From Isohypsibius dastychi (lineage: Eukaryota; Tardigrada; Eutardigrada; Parachela; Isohypsibiidae): DNA of 39,971 nt. The DNA is taken from NCBI GenBank assembly GCA_034696485.1, contig JAQIWT010000069.1, forward strand, positions 1-39,971, written 5' to 3'. The translations under genes and the position numbers were made by a program. Under the pieces are notes generated by a model. The model saw only the letters and a program-made list of their open reading frames with translations, was not told where the DNA came from and ran no database searches. Shown here in pieces: positions 32,996 through 39,971 of the stretch (positions are counted from its first letter, which is position 1; every line of letters starts with the position of its first letter).

Positions 32996-34364
32996 ATGGC
33001 TGCCAAGGAAGGCGTAAGAACTCCTCAGGAATTCGGTATTTCAATAGGTATGATCGGTGTATGGTATGATATAGTTATGTATTTCCATATTTCGATGCTT
33101 TCTTCGAGAATTGCTGATAGAATTGCTCATTTAGTCGATGCCTTTACAAAAGACCCGTTTGCCGGAAATCCCGCCGCCGTATGTTTGCTTCCAAAAGACA
33201 CGGTAATGCAGTATAATTACACCACTGAATTTTGCATGTTGGTTGTTTTAGGATATCGACGATGAGACTAAACGAAAAATAGCCGCGGAAATGAACTTGT
33301 CAGAGACCGCCTTTGTCTCTTGTCAAAATCCGTCCGACACGTTCGAGAAATGTGATGAGTTTTCTCGGTACAGTAGCTTCATTTTTTAGTATTATAGTAT
33401 TACATTTTTGCAGCTCAAACATTCGGATTACGGTGGTTTACGCCGACCCATGAAGTGGATCTCTGCGGGCATGCAACCCTGGCTTCCGCTAAAATTTTAT
33501 TCCAGCTGTGTGGTAACCGGCTTCTCATGTAATTTCTTTGGTTCGTATTCGAACTCATCTTTCCAGGAAATCAACGCGGGGAGCTGCGATTTGAAACTCG
33601 AAGTGGCACTTTGATCGCCATTTCCAGAGGAGACTCAATCGCGCTGGATTTTCCACAAAATCCACCATCAATACTCCTTCCGGACGATCTAAAAATACTG
33701 CAGCCCTTAATCGATCTAAGCTGTGGATCAATCGGTCCCGATAAAATTGAGGATATCGCCCTGTCGCACACTTCGCGCAAACTTTTAATTCGTCTAACGG
33801 ACACTGTCACAATGGGCGAACTGATCAACTGCGTAGTGTTGCCGGATCACCTCATTAACGCTTATGCGGATGGGAAAGTTATGGGCGTCATTTTAACACT
33901 CAAAGGGTCCCGGGAAAACGGATGTGTCGACCAAGATGGAACCGTATACGATTTTGTCTCGCGTTATTTCGCTCCTTGGTAATCTGCAGTTTTGGGGTAC
34001 AAGTGCCACTGAAGCATCTGATTTGGTGTATTTAGGTGGGGCGTCGGAGAAGACCCAGTAACTGGGAGCGCACACACAGTGTTGGGACCGTATTGGGCCG
34101 ACAAACTGGGCAAAAGCACGTTTTATGGTAGGTTTTTTTCAAAGTCGTTTGCAAATGTTGACCTGTTCTCTCGCAAATTCATGTGAAAAAGCCTATCAAC
34201 CCCCACAGCTTCGATTTATGGTTTCTAAAACTCACGGATGTTCTGTTCTAGCTCGTCAATGCAGCAAAAGAGGAGGTGACCTTTTGGTTGTAATTCAACC
34301 CAACGATCGGATTGAGCTGATTGGAAACAGCCGTATAGTTGTCCAAGGAAAGATTATGGTGTGA
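32996..34364 (+). CDS. PBLD: Phenazine-biosynthesis-like (PhzF/PBLD family) protein, six exons
   Basis: A PhzF-fold isomerase-like protein, probably cytosolic; the animal substrate is not settled. Exons are 32996-33202, 33252-33351, 33414-33512, 33567-33978, 34036-34127 and 34252-34364, giving 340 aa. Family landmarks are [31 protein letters not shown] (with the conserved catalytic Glu), [54 protein letters not shown] and [10 protein letters not shown]. Human PBLD is 288 aa and starts almost at the DAFT motif. The roughly 45 residues before it here may be partly 5' UTR; Met at 33092 is an alternative start. It is followed closely by the integrin-like gene on the same strand. Confidence 0.93.
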
Positions 34365-34685
34365 ACCACGTTTCACGAGTGACTTTAATTTGTGTGTATC
34401 TGATTTTCGTTCTTATCATTCCCGTTTGTTTCTTCAGTTTTTCGAGGCTTTCAACAGACTATGATTAGCCAGATCGTGTTTAGTTTTAGTTTAGAAGCGT
34501 GAATGTGTGAATATTCGTCATATAAGTATCTGTGTTTATGGTTATCTCGATGAAAATGTCACATATCTGCTAGTATTCTGGCTTGAGTTTAAACAACCGA
34601 TTAGAATGTCTTCTGTTCGACGTTATCATGTTCAGACAAATTATAGACTTTCCGGTAGCTCGGCACAACCAGATACATGTAAGCC
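34365..34685 (+). other. Short intergenic, PBLD 3' UTR and integrin-like 5' side
   Basis: Only about 320 bases separate the PBLD stop from the integrin-like start. A frame at 34586-34678 (ending in SSAQPDTC) followed by a good donor at 34679 (GTAAGC) could be an extra upstream exon, but no acceptor AG exists between 34693 and 34766 to join it. Confidence 0.35.
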
Positions 34686-35829
34686 ATGTGGAGCCTGGTT
34701 TTATTTTTTTGTGGTCATATCGGATGGTCGAATTCTGATTTGATTGTCACCGGATCCTCGAACCCGGTAGAACTGGTCGTAGAAAAAGGACAGTTTTACA
34801 AGACCGCGGTCAGTCGAGTAGATCAAGTTGGAGCTCGTTTTATTCACAGTTACAAAGTACGGATATCGTTTTCAGCCACATATAGAATCCCAAAAGTATG
34901 TTTGTCGCAGATTTTGAACAGCTATGATGAAGCCATTGCCGTGAGGGAGCTTGTTATCAACTGGCCAACAGCAGTTTCCAACCCAAAAGGCAAGCTGAAA
35001 TGGCTCACATATCCAACTGAAAATCCCCAAGTTTGTAATGGAAATACTGTAATGGCAAAGATCAGGTTGTGACGAATCTTTGATAATATGTGCAGGTGTC
35101 CGGAAGCATAAAGTGTTACAACAGCCCTAGATTTGTCAATCCGCTAAATCTTACGGTATCAATCTATCTATTTGAACACCAAAACTTTATTTTTAGCTAA
35201 GATCATTTAATTTTAGGAAGATAAAGCCGATATCTCTGGAGCACTAGCTGCAGATATCACACAGCTTTCAAGAGCGTTACGGAGACAATTCATAAAATTG
35301 GTGAACAAGAATTCAGGCACGAAATAATTTTCCAGCTTTTTCTGTATGGTTTTCTGTGCTTTTATAGGATTGCCACAGTTCCAGGGTAGAATGCGTCCAG
35401 CTATATTGTGACGGACAAATATCACCTCACTCCGAAATAACAATCGCCTTGGAAGCCAGGATATGGAATGTGACCTTTGCGAGAGATCTATCGGGATTCC
35501 ATGAGGTGTATTTAGGATCTCATATCGAAATTCGATACGTTCTTGACTCTGGGGAAAACGTGGTGGGAGCAGCTGCCGAGACGGTAATAGTTCCCGAAGC
35601 ACCGGCGGTCCCAAAGAATTCAAAATGGGTGGCTGTTCTCCTTGGAATAATTGTCGCAGTTTTGATCGTTCTGGGACTCATAATATTCTATAGTTTTCGA
35701 AAGGGCGTTTTTCAAAGTGATCACACTGGGAAATCGAAGAAGCTGACACGCAAACAAGCAATTCGGAGAAATATCAGGAAAGATGCTCCCGAACAAGAAA
35801 CGTCATTTATTGCAAAGGCTGAAAAGTAA
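34686..35829 (+). CDS. Integrin-alpha-like protein lacking the propeller (membrane-proximal stalk, TM, tail only)
   Basis: Exons 34686-34856, 34911-35030, 35096-35155, 35217-35300 and 35368-35829 join, all in phase 0, to a 298-aa product. It begins with a signal-peptide-like stretch (MWSLVLFFCGHIGWSNS). The body matches the last calf domain of integrin alpha: GSSNPVELVVEKG, ARFIHSYK, AVRELVINWPTAVSNPKGKL, DCHSSRVECVQLYC, EARIWNVTFA. A single helix (WVAVLLGIIVAVLIVLGLII) follows. The tail FYSFRKGVFQSD replaces the usual GFFKR membrane-proximal motif, and a basic tail follows. The beta-propeller, thigh and calf-1 are absent, and the PBLD gene lies about 320 bases upstream on the same strand. 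It may be a real short paralogue, a decayed copy, or the 3' end of a gene with distant 5' exons. AATAAA is at 35915. Confidence 0.75.
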
Positions 35830-35914
35830 ATTGCTCACTCGACCAGCAACACCCATTCACTGCACGAATAGATCAAATTTAGACAACCGATTTCTGATGT
35901 GCTCATAAATATGA

Positions 35915-35920
35915 AATAAA
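35915..35920 (+). terminator. Polyadenylation signal of the integrin-like gene
   Basis: AATAAA in ATGAAATAAAAC, 86 bases beyond the stop codon. The convergent CLASP stop is at 36078. Confidence 0.65.
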
Positions 35921-36077
35921 ACTGAAAACACACTGCTGCTGTGGGGAAGAGCGGCAAGAAAAAGCTTTTTTTGTTGATCGTTCGGCAATCCACAGTTGTT
36001 ATTGTTTCCGCTGTAGATAGAGATTGAGAAGTTTGATCTAAAAAAGAATGTGGGATTATTATTTCATGTGGAACTAA

Positions 36078-39000
36078 TCACACTTGTGTTCGGTCTCCTA
36101 CTTTATTGCTGGTCAGGTCTTTAATATACGGCGTGATTCGATCGGAGCCGAGCTTACTATGTACCGCCACAACGGACAGCATACATTCTTTTCGGACATT
36201 AGGCTCGTGTGATAAGTTGAAGCCCTGTAAAGTTTGTTCAGTTCATGCAGATCGGCGAGCCGAAGTACAGGCTTACCTCAACTACGGTGGGCATGACTTT
36301 TGGCAATGAAACCTCCAGCTCAGCGGGCTTCGAACCTTCAATACAGCCCCTCAAAAATCCCGCCGCAATCATGTTCTTCGGAGAATCCTCCGATAGGATG
36401 GTATCTTGAAGAACACACGCACACTCGTTCAAAGATACCGCGGACCTAACTTTTCCCAAAGTTTCTCCTGCCTGCCGACTTATCTACAATTCGTAAAAAA
36501 TGTTTACTTCAACGGTCAACAAACAGGTAAAAAATTGGTAATACATACAGCTTTGTTTTCGCCATTCTGAAGTTCAATGAGCAGGAGCAGGGTCTGCTCG
36601 CTTCCAGGCACTTTGGATTGTAATAAATATGACGCTAGTCGAAAGCCACTCTGAACCACATCTGGATCTCCATTGCTGAATAATTTAGCAATAGACGGCA
36701 GAACTTCGCAGACATCGTCTTTGGTCCATGATGTTGTATCTCGAAGCCTTTCTTCCATCTGAGCGCATCCACTGAGCACAATACTACAAAGCCAGTTTTT
36801 ATATTTTCCGACAAACTGAAAGCGTGTTTTCGATTACCTTCTTTCATTATCACAAATTTGGCTACAAATCATTTGAATCAGTTTCCGGTGATCGTGTGAA
36901 TCAGCTTGATTTTTCACAAGTTTAGCCGGCGTATTAAGGCTGTGCCGGCTGAACCCGCTGTCTTCACTCGGATTCCGCTTTCCTTCATCACCAGAGCTAT
37001 AGTCCAGATTCGAATATAAACTAAACTTTTCAATGGCATCCGTTGTCTGCTTCAACGTGGCGTAAAAATCGTCCGGGTTCACGTTTTCGTCATTTGATGA
37101 CTGGACAGAAGGCGATGACGTTTTTGGTGAAACCGGTGTTGACAGGTTTGGACAAGACCCCTGGCCACTTCTAGGGGTCCCTGGAATTTCTCGTTGTTTC
37201 CCACCGATAATTCGAAGAGCCGTGTCACGGAGAAAGTCGTCCATCAGAGCGAGCATACTGGTGAATTCTCCGGCATTCAATTCATGTAAAGAAATGATGA
37301 CCTTTTGAGCTTGTTTTTTCAGTTCGGCGGTTTTTCCTTCCTGTGTCCAGTTGACAATTTTGGTCACACCGAGTCGTACGGCGCTTGTGTTTTTGAAATC
37401 ACTGGGCGCCATATTCTTTGATATCAGAGTGTTGAGATAATTTAAATAAGCTGATTTGACTTTCAGGTTGGGTGTCTGGAGATTATCGTTGACGAATTTC
37501 AGCAACTGTTGGAACTGACTTTCTGCGGCGAAAGAGTTTCTGATCAGCTCGAAACAGCGGTCAAGTTTTGATTGTACGCTTGGAAGGAGATCAACACTCA
37601 TTTTGCCGAGTAGCCTTGTCATGAGAACGTACAACCAGCTACCAAGGTCCAGTTTGTGAACATTGAGGAAGTCATAGAGGGTATCGAGAAATAGTGTGAA
37701 GACTTTTGTTGTCGGATCGCTCATCATGCGAGTCAGAAGTAGCCGGACATTATCCACATCTGCTGGACTGTAAAATGCAAAGACAAATGAGTGACCACTT
37801 GACCAACTGAGATGATTTTCTTTTTCATTTCGAAAACATGTTCAGGAAACCACGTACTATAATTTCTCGGTTCGAAGGTGTTTCTGAAGTCCTAAAAGAC
37901 CTTCCTTTCGCGATGACCAGTTTGGACTGGAAAGAAGGGCAATAATATCCGGTACGTTCTAAAAAATAAAAATGCGTAAGAAAATTTAATGTATTTACAG
38001 CGTGAGATTTGGTGAATACATAATTAAAACGCGAGCCGCTGAGCGAGTTTTGGGAGCCAAATTCACTTCCATCGTTATCCGACTGATATCCTCGATTGTC
38101 AGGTTTTTTGCCGCCGCCTCTGATAGCCGACGCTGTTCTTGCTGGAAGACCGGAAAATGATCGCTTTTCTGGGCTGTTATCCCGGCTCGCAGCGTTCGAC
38201 CTTGAAACGAACTTCTTTGGAGTTAGATTAGTTCGAGGTCCGCTCGGTGATGCATCTCGGGAAGTACCTTTGAAAATCGATTGATGAGTTTTTTACGAGC
38301 ATAATATTATTATCTAATAAATGAGTCAAGCAGTAAAGATGATTTACATGTTGATTGTGTGCCGATCTGCCTCCTGCTCCTCAATGGCGTAGTCAGAGCT
38401 GATCCACCGGATTTTGACGCAACTGGAATTCCACTCTTGGCTCGCGCGCGACGCGCTGCATCCGCATCAATGGAGCTTGAAGAGCGAAGAATGGGCTGAC
38501 AATCCGTTTCGCCTTCTGTAAAAATTTTCTTTGTTATCCGCCTCATTGTCTGATTCATCGGATTCGCTATGAACAACGAAAAATAACAGATGCAAAAAGG
38601 TCACCGGCAACTGTTTTTTTTTGTTATGAATTTGGAATTCAGAACGAAAATCATCTTTTTTGATAACGTTGTTCCGTTTTCGTAATTTACCCGACGGCTT
38701 TCTCGCTTTGATATCTGTCCTTGAAGAACTTCTTGTGGCTGCACCGCGTTGAAAGCTGATCCCAGAAGGAGCTTGACGTCCATCTTCAAGCATTCTTCGA
38801 TTTGGTGCGTCGAGCTGATTGACAAGAAGGTCGGCTTGTTCGGGAAATATGTCACAGAAATGCCAGTATGCTCTATTGAAAAACGAAAGAAATTTGCATC
38901 AGGTCAGTGTTCCGTTAGATCAACAAGATTATGTGGCCGCATCTGTTAAGCATGGTAATCTTCAAGACCGACAGACAAGCGCAAAAAACTCAAATTGAAA

Positions 39001-39552
39001 AGACTCACTGTCGCGAAAGTGAGCGTGCTTCTGAATCGGCGTCGATGATGCCTTTTTTGATGGCCTCTTGCAGGAGACTGGCATGCTTTTCAAGAGACTC
39101 TCGTGGCCACACAAACAGTATGTGTTTTATAAATTCGCAGCAATACCTGAAAATCAACAGAAAGATAAGTGGGAGTACGAACAAGTATCTCTTTATTAGT
39201 CAACGCTCTTCACACCTTTTAAACCCCATTATAAAACAAACACATCCTCACTCATTGTGTGAAAGAGAATTCCAAATTACCATTTATTTTTAGAATTTTG
39301 CGAAACGAAAATTTTTGTTTATTGAATTTTTGATCTGGTCAAAATGCCGTTCCATTTCTGTCACTTGCAGGACATCTTGAATGTCACTCACGCGTAACCT
39401 TTTGTTTCACTCTTGTACGATTAGTATGGATTTATGTCAAGATTGCAGGTTAGAAAACCGAATAAAAATAATACCTACCGGCGAATTTCTTTCGATCGCG
39501 ATGTTTGCAGATGATTCACTATGATGGGGACCAATTTGATCGAATAAGTGTT
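36078..39552 (-). CDS. CLASP: CLASP microtubule plus-end stabiliser (Orbit/MAST), 3' part, ten exons
   Basis: CLASP binds plus-end tracking proteins and promotes microtubule rescue at kinetochores and the cell cortex. Minus-strand exons seen are 39552-39479, 39146-39009, 38872-38691, 38515-38348, 38267-38020, 37958-37858, 37767-36838, 36783-36549, 36483-36277 and 36224-36078, giving 809 residues. The 5' part lies beyond the window. A TOG domain ends in AIKKGIIDADSEARSLSR and AYWHFCDIFPEQADLL. A Ser/Arg-rich linker follows with SSSSIDADAARRARAKSG. The next TOG starts NVPDIIALLSSPNWSSRKEG and continues with VFTLFLDTLYDFLNVHKLDL. After another linker, the C-terminal CLASP-interacting domain includes EPNVRKECMLSVVAVHSKLG and PYIKDLTSNK. 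I see no clear SxIP-type motif; the linker is basic and serine-rich. Stop at 36078. Long upstream introns fill the right end. Confidence 0.95.
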
Positions 39553-39971
39553 CTGCAAAGATAAAAAAGTCGCGTATTAATTATATTCTCAATTTCTTTC
39601 GGCGCCACTTTGACATGCTTGCTTGTTCACGTCGCAGTCATACCGAACGGTATTAATTCAATTCGTTTATCTTTTTCTCAGCAATAAATGGGCTCATGAA
39701 ATCTTTCACGCATCAGTGAATGAGAAGATCAATAGCTTCAATAAAAGAATTGTTTATGATTAAATGCTGTTGTAACAGAACAATAAAATATCTGGTTCAA
39801 AGATTCATTACGTCATAAAAATTATTGCTCTACAGGAAAACAAAAACGTCTTATAGACTCGCTCTCTGTGATCGCGGGTTTCCGGTAGGGTGGAAAATCA
39901 TTTTAATATTTTTGAATTTTGACCTCCGCTATGGCTACATCTGATTTGATTCAACTTCACGAAATGCAATA
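39553..39971. other. CLASP intron, no exon recognised
   Basis: Upstream of the first visible CLASP exon in the direction of transcription. The next 5' exon should encode more of the first visible TOG domain, but I cannot identify it here. Confidence 0.4.

Noticed and set aside
34507-34678. Frame ending in YRLSGSSAQPDTC as an upstream integrin exon
   Set aside because: It has a good donor at 34679, but no acceptor AG lies between 34693 and 34766 to join it to the stalk exon. The signal-peptide start at 34686 is the simpler model.

Overview
This window is nuclear DNA from a small-genome invertebrate animal. Almost every gene is broken by short GT-AG introns, mostly 46 to 110 bases, and exon phases join cleanly by hand. 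The families (chitin-binding peritrophin domains, a sex-peptide/MIP-type neuropeptide receptor, integrin alpha, CLASP, WDTC1, RUNDC3, kanadaptin) are animal ones. A compact ecdysozoan such as a tardigrade fits best, but that placement is inference. The exon models were assembled by hand from splice signals and family motifs.

Layout. (-) 633-2341 is an HDAC3-class histone deacetylase. (-) 2833-3561 is an intronless secreted protein with a bacterial-type GIN/DUF2807 repeat. (-) 3792-4034 is a tiny secreted or GPI-like peptide. (+) 4758-8077 is a ten-exon secreted protein with five chitin-binding type-2 domains. About 7 kb (8078-15117) has no convincing gene and ends at (+) 15118-16624, a four-exon GPCR. 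(-) 17235-19603 is kanadaptin (SLC4A1AP), head to head with (+) 20527-21370, a small heat-shock protein with a heat-shock element and TATA box. (-) 22012-25149 is a LIV-1 class ZIP zinc transporter. (+) 27237-29719 is WDTC1. (+) 30289-30383 is a tRNA-Val(CAC) locus carrying an internal insertion. (-) 30918-32524 is a RUNDC3-type RUN-domain protein. (+) 32996-34364 is a PBLD/PhzF isomerase-like protein. (+) 34686-35829 is a headless integrin-alpha-like membrane protein. (-) 36078 to beyond 39552 is the 3' part of CLASP.

The genes are mostly unrelated housekeeping or signalling genes. Functional coupling is likely only locally, for example through shared divergent promoters.

The most interesting signals are: a WDTC1 intron that looks recently gained, with a 7-base flanking duplication and filler copied from the next exon; a tRNA-Val interrupted in the D-stem although the rest is perfect; a chitin-binding gene intron that is almost wholly a 32-base inverted-repeat hairpin; a GIN-domain gene possibly of bacterial origin; and a short integrin-alpha gene with its own signal peptide and no propeller.
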